Position numbers and translations under genes: made by a program. Below, piece after piece: positions 1 through 9,832 of a stretch of DNA of 34,800 nt. The stretch comes from Mnemiopsis leidyi (lineage: Eukaryota > Ctenophora > Tentaculata > Lobata > Bolinopsidae): the NCBI GenBank assembly GCA_000226015.1, contig JH155463.1, forward strand, positions 92,617-127,416, given 5' to 3'. The notes beneath the pieces were generated by a model. It was not told the origin of the DNA. It worked only from the letters and a program-made list of their open reading frames with translations, and searched no databases. How positions within the stretch are numbered: the stretch's first letter is position 1; every line of letters starts with the position of its first letter.

Positions 1-320
1 CAAGAAGTTAAATCTTAGTATGCTCAACAAAGTTCAGGTATGTTGTCAAGAAGTTAAATCTTAGTATGTCAACAAAGTTCAGGTATGTTGTCAAGAAGTT
101 AAATCTTAGTATGCTCAACAAAGTCCAGGTATGTTGTCAAGAAGTTAAATCTAAGTATGCTCAACAAAGTCCAGGTATGTTGTCAAGAAGTTAAATCTAA
201 GTATGCTCAACAAAGTTCAGGTATGTTGTCAAGAAGTTAAATCTTAGTAGCTAAACAAAGTTCAGGTATGTTGTCAAGAAGTTAAATCTTAGTATGCTCA
301 ACAAAGTTCAGGTATGTTGT
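1..320. repeat. 46-bp minisatellite, 7 copies
   Basis: Seven head-to-tail copies of a unit starting CAAGAAGTTAAATC and ending CAGGTATGTTGT begin at 1, 47, 92, 138, 184, 230 and 275. Copies differ by single substitutions and one-base deletions, for example TTAGTATG versus TAAGTATG. The array starts at the window edge, so its true length is unknown. It lies just upstream of the first visible FYVE-gene exon and is probably intronic. There are no spacers between units, so it is a tandem array. Confidence 0.95.
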
Positions 321-497
321 AATTTCAAGATCTTATAGAGAAGGCTATTTTAGGGGACTGAGAAAGAGTCGTAAATCACGTGATGGCGTTGCTCGATATG
401 TGATATGTATTGATAGCCCGTTCCTAACTTCCTATTGGTTAATGGCTGTCACATGATACGTATTCTTATGATGGTAGTTTTACCACCCTTTCCATAG

Positions 498-2843
498 GAA
501 TCAGACAAGAAGTTAGCAGAGAGGGATATGTCTCTTAAGGACATGGAGTCCAGAACTGTCCAGTCCTCCTCTGAGATGACTGACCTTGTCACCAAGTACG
601 TGTGTTCTTCGACCTTCTTTGGTAAACAATGTCTTTAATTTTGTCCCGTAATTTCCACTATTCAAAGCTTTGTCGTTCCCTTTATGGTATTCTTGATTCT
701 TTTTTAGAATTCTAAATTCTTAGTAAAAATGTAACTGTCTTAAGACAGCTTAGAAGTGTAGGAGATTTGTGTTAAGTGTGGTATGAAAAAAAGAACTGAA
801 ACTTAGCCAGATAATGCGATTGTTGAGTGTATCAGGACGTGTCGGATATTGTCTTATTTAAACATTCAGTAAATTCGTCTGCTGATAACATTTCACGATG
901 TGCAATCGGCAGGAACAATTGCTTTGCTTTTGATCTCATTCGCATATCAAGTCTTCATTTTGTCGGAAAACCGCGTCGTAACGTACAGCTGTCCGTGGTG
1001 ATGGTTTGTTTTAGGACACAGATCTGAAAATCGCGATTTTAAAATTTGATTAAGTAAATTGCTCGGGCTTATCACTAGATACTAAGAAAATCTATGAATT
1101 TGACCGGGTATCTTATAAGTCACGACTTTTACTTCCGTATTTTTCGCATTTCCTGTCCACGTATTTGTCACGTGTTTGTGTGTCATGTGAGTTTCACCAG
1201 CGGAGTTATGTTTCATAATATCGGCATAGTTCATGTATCCAGCTTGCTAGCATCTGCTGATAAAATCTTGAGTTGCTGAAAATCTCTTGATTTGATTATG
1301 AGTCAATGTCAAGTTATCTGCTATACAAGTGTGCGGTTTGGATAGGCCGCACTTCCTATTGTTGTTGTTGCTGTTCTAAATTGTTTGATAATATTTGCCT
1401 CACCCTAGAACAAAGGAACTTGCAATTGAGAATGAAGATCTCAAGAAAGAGTTGGACGAGCTTAAAAAGAAATGTTATGAGATGGAAAGTAGTCTGTAAG
1501 TACAAGTACAAATTGTACATTGTAAGTATGCGTTATACATTGTACATCGTTAGTAAAAGTTATACATCGTTTGAGATGTACATTGTAAGTGAAAGTTGTA
1601 CATTGTAAGTGAAAGTTCTACATTTTAATTACAAGTTCTACATTTTAATTGCAAGTTGTACATTGTGTTTAAGCCTGTAAGTACAAGTTGTACAATTTCG
1701 CATAGTTTTTTAAACAACCTGATACTCCTGTCTCACTGCTAACACAGAGTAGCCTAAAACTAAGTTGGAAGAGGTTACTGTACCATTGCATACCCGTTCT
1801 AATGTCTTGTATGAGAATACCTGAGCATAACAATCTAGGAATGAATTAATGACATTTCAGGGAGACTGCAGTCACTGGATGCAGTGTAGAAAAAGAATGG
1901 CGAGAAAATCTCCAGAAACAAGCTGTGTCCAATCGTGAGGAGATAGCGCGGTTGCGCGCGGAGGTCACTCACGTCACGGAACTGAAGAGCGCGCTGAGAC
2001 AATTGCAAAGAGAAAACGATGATCTGAGACGCAGCTGCTCCGAGCAGGAAACCGTCAGTAAAAACTGAATTACTTTCTGAATCGTTGTAGCAATTTGCTA
2101 TCTAGTTGAGATTAATTAGTGGGGCAGCCACCTGATTTTAATCAATTATTCTTTACTAATACCTAAATTTTAAAGTTCATTGCAGTGCATTTTGTTATGG
2201 ATCAATTCTTGTAGATTTAGGTGGTTTAACTGTCAAGACTGTTTTATGGCACTATATGTTATTAAGTTAAATGTAAGTGTAAAATCTGTAGATCAAATCA
2301 GTTTGAGGACATGGACTAGGCGAGTGTTAGATAATCATAAGATTACTGGCTTTGTGTTTCCAACCGTTACTTGAAGTTCGTTACACCTTTTACTACGTGA
2401 CCTTGACCAAGTGTGTATTTACAAAATACATTTCAGGCGCTGGTTGAGCTAGGGGACCACCTTAGCAAGTCTAAAGTAAAAGCAGAAGAATTAAGGTACA
2501 ACGTGGACATGACCAAGGAAAACAAGTGGGTTGCAGACAAGGAGACAGTTAGTTGTCAGCAGTGCAACAAGAACTTTAGTGTGTCTAGACGACGGGTAAG
2601 GAGTTGTCATTTTCTTTTAATCGAGGCTCTGCTCTTTACAAAAATGTATTCTATCTAATCTTATTGCTGTACACCCTGTAACACCCCCTCCCCCTCCAGC
2701 ACCACTGCAGGAACTGTGGCGGTATATTCTGTCACCAATGTTCGGACAACACCATGCCTCTCCCGTCCTCCTCCCGCCCGCTCAGAGTGTGTGACGGTTG
2801 TAGCGACCTTCTCTTGCAGCGCAGTCTCGCTCCTTCCTCCTAG
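498..2843 (+). CDS. RUFY-like coiled-coil and FYVE zinc-finger protein, copy A (3' part)
   Basis: Coding exons are 498-595, 1409-1495, 1861-2053, 2437-2595 and 2700-2843 (TAG). Phases agree throughout and give the last 226 residues. The N-terminal part, where RUFY proteins carry a RUN domain, lies left of the window. About 120 residues of charged coiled coil lead into a segment starting [20 protein letters not shown], which resembles the stretch just before FYVE in RUFY proteins. The FYVE domain is complete: WVAD (WxxD), the basic RRRHHCR motif, RVC, and four Cys pairs (CQQC, CRNC, CHQC, CDGC) for two zinc ions. The family binds PI3P on endosomes and links Rab or Arl GTPases to trafficking; that role is inferred here. 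The intron inside FYVE falls between RRR and HHC. Other FYVE families are less likely because of the preceding segment and the short tail after the last Cys pair. Confidence 0.88.
1498..1695. repeat. Degenerate short tandem repeat in intron, with splice-donor-like units
   Basis: About eight imperfect units of roughly 20-25 bases resemble AAGTTGTACATTGTAAGTG. Several contain GTAAGT, a perfect donor core. The array starts inside the real donor of exon 1409-1495 (CTGTAAGTACAAG), and its last unit near 1674 repeats that donor (CCTGTAAGTACAAGTTGTAC). It looks like local duplication of the exon-intron junction followed by expansion. Confidence 0.8.
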
Positions 2844-4315
2844 TTTTAATATATCAGGGTATCTTACTACTTTGTAGTTTAACCGACCAAAAGTTACCAA
2901 ATCTTTTTACTTTAACTCTTCATCTCGGTTTATCATAACCTGGAAACTTGGCAAATTTATTGATCTTTACGTTAACATTAATTAACTGTGATAAATAATG
3001 ACGTTTATAGATTAATTATGTTAAAAGAATTAAGAAAGTACCGTGATATCTCAGAGAAGTTGAATTTGACCGCTTTTTAATGACGTTCGCCGCATGAAAA
3101 GCCATTCAAGTTATTTTTAGCTCAACTTTTACGATCATAGGGAGGCAGATTTTTATAGGAAGCTAACTCAAAAAGATCGGGAGTTATCAATATCAGATCC
3201 CTATCTGACAAACTATGTAAAGCGCAGTTAGTTCACCAAACAATCAGATTGTGGTGTATGTTTGTTAAAGCATGTTCACACGGTAACATTACAAATGTTT
3301 TTTAATCATAATTTAGGGGCAACATACATCGTAGTTCGGTTTTTATTTTTTCTTTTCACATCAGGTTTAAATTTCCCGCTCATAATTTAAGCATTATGAT
3401 TCGTGTTTCAGCACTGGTCTTGTGTCTAAATTAATTGACGAGGTGCTTATACGTGAACATTATTTTTTGTTTCGTATTTTAGGGTATGTGCCAGTAGTTC
3501 CTAACTATTAAATTCGCACTCATCTGGTTTAGTTTAATAAATTTAGGTTTATGTTACTGTTATACTGATTGATTGTTGTATTTTTGGTTTGCGAGGCCGA
3601 CTTTTATAGGTTCACGGTTGTAACTTGTGGTTGCTTAGTGACGTGTACGTCTTGTGTTGTCTTGCTATATGTTTTATCTGATCTCAAGACGTTAGCTAAT
3701 ATTTTCTAGACTACAAGTGTGAAATCTGATTTATATTTCCTTTATTTTTGGAAACGTGTCAACTATTCTGAACAATTAGAAGCTAAAAAACAGTGCTTAA
3801 TAACTTCTGAATGGTTAAATTTCGGGACTCCTCCCTACGAATACCGTTCTCTATTACACGTAGTATTATTAAGCAATCTTTATAATTATGACTAGAATTA
3901 GTCTTGTGGGATACTATATGTTTGCAATTATTACACTTCAATGCTTTGTATTGGAAGTCTAATTCCATGTATGACTCCCGAGGATTGTTGATTATATGTG
4001 ATCATTTCTGATTTGTAAATATGTTGCTAATGTCAATAAACGATATATCAATATATTGCTTTGAGTGTCTGTATTCAGTACAGTTTGTTGTTTTTCTCTA
4101 GTAAAAACAGTTCATTCATCTCCCGTTAAATATTAGTTTTTGTATAAAGGATTTCTAATTTGATCTTAAAGGGATATCGTTATAGGATATCGGTAACAAA
4201 AAATAGTGTTAAAATAGCAATGAAGAAGCTCTATAGCTTGCGAAACTGTAACTATTTCAAAACTGCAGCTACTGTGTAACTGCAGCTACTGTGTAACTGA
4301 TACTACTGTTTGTAG
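2844..4315 (+). other. 3' UTR of copy A and interval between the two FYVE cassettes
   Basis: This stretch is AT-rich and frequently interrupted by stops in all frames. I see no exon with credible splice sites. AATAAA occurs at 3536-3541 and 4035-4040; the second is followed by a GT-rich stretch, so a copy A 3' UTR of about 1.2 kb is likely. There is no room here for RUN-domain exons of copy B. Confidence 0.6.
4035..4040 (+). terminator. Candidate poly(A) signal AATAAA for FYVE gene copy A
   Basis: A canonical AATAAA is followed about 20-35 bases later by a GT-rich stretch (TTGAGTGTCTGT). It is the best-formed signal between the copy A stop and copy B. An earlier AATAAA at 3536-3541 is an alternative. 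Confidence 0.5.
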
Positions 4316-6071
4316 GCTAGGATGCATCAAGGTGTTTTCGACCTCTATTTGGTAGCTAAAGAGGAACTCGCAGAGTCAAACAAGAAAGTGTCCGAGCTGA
4401 GAGCGACTGTAGAGACAGAGAAAAAGAAAAGGGTCAGATTTTGTGTGTAGATACCATACACAGCCATCCGGTACATTTTTCTCCAAAAATATCTGATTTT
4501 TGTACTTCTGTAAAAATCTCAGCAAATTGGTGTTTTATTTCTGATTCCTCTTTTAGTAGAAAGTAATGTGTTATTTATCGAATTAGCGTGTTTATGAAAT
4601 TTGTCAATTTATTTTTTTGTAGACATATCTAAAATGTTTTCAGGACGATGTGGAAGCTCAAAATGCACTGCTTGTAACCAAGTGCGTATTTGTGCTAACA
4701 TATTGTCTTTTTTACAATATTCTTTAAATTGCATGAAACTTGAATTGCGTTGAATCGTTGATCTTTTTGGGCAATTTTTTTGAAAACGCGGTCATGTCAA
4801 GACAGTCAAAATGAAAATCATCGACTGTTACCCATGCTTAACTTAAAACTAACATAACATTCCCTGTCAGATGTGAAAAATTGTCATCCGAGAACGAGAA
4901 ACTCCAGGCTGATATGGCAGAGATCAGAGGCAAACATCAGGAAACGGAATCTTTTGTGTGAGTTCAGTTGTATATATTCAGTTATAGTCCAAAACCAACT
5001 AAGAATATTAGAGGGCTAAAATAAATATACTTCGAGATGTCGATGAATTTGTTTTTTTGACCGACCGGTTATATTCCGTTTATTAGCTGTAATTCTGGTA
5101 ACTTAAGTTGGCGTCTTATAGCCAGCAGGTCGGCCAGCTACTTATAGACTTATTGTGCAATCTTAGTTCTGAGTTTAAATTTCAGGGATGAGATGACAAA
5201 ATTACGTATGGAGGTAGCTATCGTTGACGATCTAAAGAATGAACTTCAGCGTCTTCAGAAAGAAAACGACGATCTAAAAGATACCTGTTCCGTGCAAGAT
5301 TCAGTAAGTGCACCCAGTTTTGTTGGATCAAAATGTTGTAATACATTTCATGGACTTAAGTCTCAAAATGTTGACCATTTGGCCGCGGTATTTTTAAACA
5401 ATTTGATTATGACACTATACAGCTCAGGTTAAATGGTCGAAAACTTACTCCTTACATCTCTCTAGTAGCCAGTACTACACTTCACAGTACTGTACTAACT
5501 AATATACACTATAGAGCACTATACTTACTAGAATATAATATACTCTACAGGCTCTACTGGAACTGGCAGAACAACTAGGAAGATCTAAGTTAGAAATGGA
5601 GGAACTCCGTTTTGACATAGACCTTTCTAAGGAAAACAAGTGGATGTCTGACGATCAAGTAATCAGCTGTTATCAGTGTGAGGCTAGTTTCAATCTGGCC
5701 AGAAGGAAGGTACGGTGATTTAGAATTCGAGTAATTTCTCTAACGAACCTGCGATCTTTCTTTACATACCAGCGGCTCAGACATTAAGATTTAAAATCTT
5801 TGGTTGACAGTATTGCAATCTATAACCCAGTATCAAGTTTATCTGTTATTATATGTGCGAATTAAAGCTATCGGTGCACAACCGGTTACCTTGACTATTT
5901 CAGCACCACTGTAGAAGCTGTGGTCAGATATTCTGTAACGACTGTTCTAACAAAAAGCGACTTCTGCCCTCCTCCTCAAAACCAGTTCGAGTCTGTGACG
6001 AATGTGACATGATTTTCATTAAACGACTCCACGGTTTTGGTGATTTTGTCGGACGGACTGATACTATTTGA
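4316..6071 (+). CDS. RUFY-like coiled-coil and FYVE zinc-finger protein or alternative C-terminal cassette, copy B
   Basis: Exons are 4316-4432, 4644-4681, 4871-4957, 5186-5303, 5551-5709 and 5904-6071 (TGA), giving 228 residues with phases agreeing. The 4316 exon has an acceptor (TTTGTAG) and an in-frame ATG at 4322, so it is either the first coding exon of a short gene or an internal exon. The coiled coil contains [16 protein letters not shown], matching [16 protein letters not shown] in copy A. The pre-FYVE/FYVE exon has the same length (159 bases) and the same intron position (ARRK/HHCR). FYVE is intact: WMSD, RRKHHCR, RVC and eight zinc Cys (CYQC, CRSC, CNDC, CDEC), so PI3P binding is expected. 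The tail after the last Cys pair is longer than in copy A and ends in DTI. The donor at 4433 (GTCAGA) is weak, so that boundary is less sure. Confidence 0.85.
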
Positions 6072-7555
6072 AGAGCGTTGCAGTAGCAGAGTTGAAGACC
6101 AAGCAAAATTTAGTGACAGTCGAAAATATAACACTATTTTAGTCTTCATCCCAAGTCAAGGGAGGGGGATGAGGCTCGGAAAACCAGGAATATTTACCAT
6201 GGTTAAAAATTTACGACTACAGCCATGCAAACCTTCTAGAAAAGTCAACGTTCTGAACATGATTTTAATCGAAATTTTTTTTGACTCGACACTAAATATG
6301 AAATGATCATAAGTATGGGTTTTCTGCTCCCCCAAAGATACATATGTGTGCTTTTTTAAACTAATTTATAAGATTTCTAGTCGCCAGTTGGTTTCATTGA
6401 TTGGTGAACGGCGGTGCATTATCAATGTGCTTATCAGCATGATATTTTATATTTTGTAAAGACAGGAAATCATAAACAAGTAACTACCAACACTGTAACT
6501 CACGTTTCCAACCATTGTAACCTCATCGGACCAGCATCTTGCTAATTTGGGCTTTGCCTAACAAGCGGTTTAAGAACATACGAGCTGATCGTGTTCTTTG
6601 TGGGCTGAACTTTTCTGCTGCTATCTCTATCCTAGCTTAGCTCTAGTCTCTATTCCTAGCTTAGCTGCCTTATGCCTAGCTGTAAGCTTGTAACACCTAA
6701 CCCTAGCTTAGCTGTAAAGCTGGTAGCACCTAAAAACCTATCCGCCAAATTGTCTACTGTATTGCTTAGCTGTAGAGCTGGTAGCACCTAAAAACCTATC
6801 CGCCAAATTGTCTACTGTATTGCTTAATTACCACCAATTTTCTGTCTCATCTCTGTCAATATTTGTATCCGGAGTCTTGAAAAAGCTACTTTATAAGCCG
6901 CCGCGAAGACCTTAGCCATATGGCAAACCAAAATTGATACATAATATAAATAATGCGCGTCGTCGCGCGTTGTATAGCATATATTGGCAAACCTAGCAAT
7001 CTACCGATCTACCGGCCAAGTACTGAGTGCATCGAGCTACTAGATCTTGAAACGTAAAATGAGGATCGGATCAGAATCGTGCAAATTAATATAAGTGCAT
7101 CAAATTAGAGAAAGCACATACAAATGCTGTTAACGTGATGGGGTCACGTGCATAGCAGGCTCAATTCTTTACACTCATGTCAATATGTTCGTATAATAAT
7201 ACATCCTCGTGATCAAATATCTACCTACTTATAACCCACCCATCTATGAATTTATAAAACCATCAGTTCCGGGCGTTGACTGGTGCAGACTTTCCCGAAA
7301 TTAAGTGTTTCCTACCTTAGGTTATCTTTTTATGTTATGTGCCAATTTCATCTTTGCAAAGTGAAAATATATGTATTTTTTCGAATTACACCCTGTTGAG
7401 CGTCTTCTTGTTTCCGTCATAAATTGGATACTGATTGTAAGCAACAATCAATACTTAACAGAAAGTCACATTGAATTTATGCTGCTTTGCTATTCTGATT
7501 TCACTATGAAATTTGTCTGTAATTTGTTGTCTATAAACTTTCTTCACAGTAGTGA
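6072..7555. other. Non-coding interval between copy B and the KEN-box gene
   Basis: It holds the 3' UTR of copy B, for which no clear AATAAA was found, the 58-bp duplication at 6707-6822, and the 5' flank of the next gene. The open frame 7371-7555 is AT-rich, without family resemblance, and I take it as untranslated. A TTCTTCACAG acceptor ends at 7549, so an upstream non-coding exon is possible. Confidence 0.5.
6707..6822. repeat. 58-bp near-perfect tandem duplication
   Basis: Two adjacent copies, 6707-6764 and 6765-6822, run from CTTAGCTGTA to CTACTGTATTG. I see one mismatch (AAAGC versus AGAGC), which indicates a recent event. It follows a looser run of CCTAGCTTAGCT-like sequence from about 6630. 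Confidence 0.9.
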
Positions 7556-9065
7556 ATGGATACATCGGTGGAAGGAAGCGACATATCACTATCAGATTTT
7601 ACTGAAAGCAAAAAAGGTGATACAAACAAGTTTTTGTTTCAACCATTTCATAAAATCGTGTTCAATTGATTTTTTTACAAAAATTTGATGCCTCTAGTTC
7701 ATTCCTAGGGTATGCCTTATCGGAGCTTAGCTTGCGAATATTGGATCGCTATTTTTATGGAATTATGCAGATCATGTACATTAGTAATGACCAACTTCTT
7801 TCCGCAAAATTGCTTACTTTTGTGGGGATAACTTCAAGGTGGAGTTATGTGGACAGGTTCTTGAAGCAAGTCCTCCTTTTTAACCAAGAATCTATTCTAG
7901 TTATTATTTTCAGTGACTAGGAAGAGAAAACGAAACATCCCTCCACTTCGGTTTCAGGAAGACCCACTTGATGTCACATTTTACTCTCCTGAGCGCCCAC
8001 TCGCGGTCCCAAACCCCATTGGGGCTCCTGCCGTCGATGTTTTGGGACAGACAAATACTTGGGTACGTACTGCATACTATTCCGCTTTGTGCTTGATTAA
8101 ACGTTTGACCTGAATCCAGAATGGTCCTTGTCTACGTAAACCAATTACTCAGTTACTAGGCTACGTGGTTTTATCAGATTATGTGATTTAAGTCATGACA
8201 GTATACTGTAATATTTCCCGTCTTATCTGGTGTCTGATTTCAGATTTCTGTGGACGAGTTTGGACAGATGACGGCTACCCGAAGATTGCCACGAAGACGC
8301 CCTACCCGGGGCAACAATGACATCATCACGTGCAGCAGAGCTGACTGCGCACATCCTCTTCACGTACATAACAGGGACATGGGTAAAAGGCGCATCAACA
8401 TCAGCGACAATGACTCTGACTTGCTGATTTCCATAGACGACACTAAGTCTCAGAAAGAGGTTAAGGGTATTGATCAAAAGGATATAAGTTGTGACAAAGC
8501 TCCTCTGAACGAAGAAAAGGAGAATATTTTAAGCAATTCTTACTCAAGTTATTTAGATAGTGGCATTGGTAAGTTCACACAAAAAGGACCCTGTGAAGCT
8601 TCTGAAAATAAATTGAACTCTAGCGAATTGCAAACTGATAGCCACGTCAAAAGTAAAAAGACTGCAGACATAAGTGTAACATCATGTTCAAACCAGACAG
8701 ATGTAAGTCAAAACATGACTCCCACTCTACATTCTCCATCCTTTCACAGAGTTGGATTTTCTCAGTGCAAACCGGGAAAATCTGTCAAGAAAACTAGACA
8801 AATTCCTGATACTGAATCATATCCTGATCCGGTGTACGTCGAGAAAGAGGATTTGCGGCGCCGTGTAGTGTTTGAAAGCCCCAGAACTCCCATGAAGACT
8901 GGGATGGTTAGAAAGAACTCAGACAAAATCCTAGAAACTCCGGAGAATGGCAGGAGTGAAGTGCTTGTAGAGGACACTCCAGAACATCTGATCGGAATGA
9001 GAATGGTTACTCGTAGACTTAGAAGGGTGCTCAAGCAAACTATACCTGACTCCTTAAACTTTTAG
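7556..9065 (+). CDS. Uncharacterised nuclear-type protein with KEN box, two RVxF motifs and S/T-P sites
   Basis: Exons 7556-7616, 7914-8062 and 8244-9065 (TAG) give a 343-residue protein. The ATG follows an in-frame TAG, and splice phases (1, then 0) agree. I do not recognise the family. A basic nuclear-localisation-like patch (TRKRKRN) spans residues 22-28, with a conserved-looking segment around 35-75 and a largely disordered S/T/E-rich remainder. Residues 162-164 are KEN in an acidic context (EEKENIL), the APC/C-Cdh1 degron form. SYLDSGI at about 172-178 resembles a beta-TrCP degron but lacks the second Ser. RVGF (239-242) and RVVF (277-280) fit the PP1-docking motif. RVVF is followed at once by the proline-directed sites of SPRTPMK; ETPE and DTPE follow. 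The combination suggests a mitotic or cell-cycle regulator; that is inference from short motifs only. Confidence 0.8.
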
Positions 9066-9533
9066 AACGGGGATGCTGTTAGTTTTAAGTTTATCCACAG
9101 TTTTAAGAATCTTAATTGCGGAATTTTGAATATAGGTGGCGTTGTATAGTTTGTAATAATATGCAAGAATAGAAATTTTTCATCTCTAACTGAAAGTATA
9201 CTAAAAAAGAATACTTACATAACTACTGCTACTATAATATAATATCAATATTGTGCAACTATAAATTAAAAAACGTAAAGATTTAATACTATGTGTTAAA
9301 AAGTTAAATTTTTAGATAAAGGTGTGATTTTTGAATCCAGATACCTTATCACTCTATGTTATCAAACTACGAAGATATTTCAATCAAATGGCACATTAAA
9401 ATCTAAAGCAAGTTGTCGTCGATTGACAAAATCTGATATTCATTCTATAATTGTGTCGATCTAGCACACAAAAAGCTGCAAATATTTATCTGTTTCTTCA
9501 AAAAATTGATTTGAAGAAACTGATTTGAATTTT

Positions 9534-9539
9534 AATAAA
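9534..9539 (+). terminator. Candidate poly(A) signal of the KEN-box gene
   Basis: AATAAA lies about 470 bases after the TAG at 9065 and before the convergent tetraspanin stop at 9833. Confidence 0.5.
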
Positions 9540-9555
9540 GGTCTAATTGATGATT

Positions 9556-9650
9556 ATGTCACTTTTCATGAGTATATTTCTAAGATATAGGTCTAAAACT
9601 AATCTAAAACTAATGTCACTTTACATAAATATATTTCTAAGATATATCTA
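9556..9650. repeat. Short direct repeat, two copies about 56 bp apart
   Basis: ATGTCACTTT followed by a few variable bases and ATATTTCTAAGATATA occurs at about 9556 and again at about 9612, separated by a TCTAAAACTAA doublet. It lies in the intergenic stretch between the two convergent genes. Confidence 0.7.
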
Positions 9651-9832
9651 AGATCAACACTAACAATAACAGTAAGAACTATGAAGAGTCATGTACAAGA
9701 TCGTGCTTCCTCAACCTCGAGTTTCTCCCCTAGAACTGTCCTAATTATCAGCTTACGAAATCTGCTAGAACTGTAAGAAAGGTCCAAAAGGTCTCTCCGA
9801 AAGGTCTCTGTGAAGTAGATCAACTGATAGTG

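Noticed and set aside
1..320. Regular repeats resembling a CRISPR array
   Set aside because: Units abut directly with no unique spacers, and the surrounding genes are animal genes with introns. It is a minisatellite.
827..1279. Two open frames on the plus strand
   Set aside because: They lie in the intron between exons 498-595 and 1409-1495, with no family resemblance and no needed splice sites.
7371..7920. Overlapping plus-strand open frames of 84-105 codons
   Set aside because: AT-rich, hydrophobic random-looking translations. They overlap the first exon and intron of the KEN-box gene in other frames.
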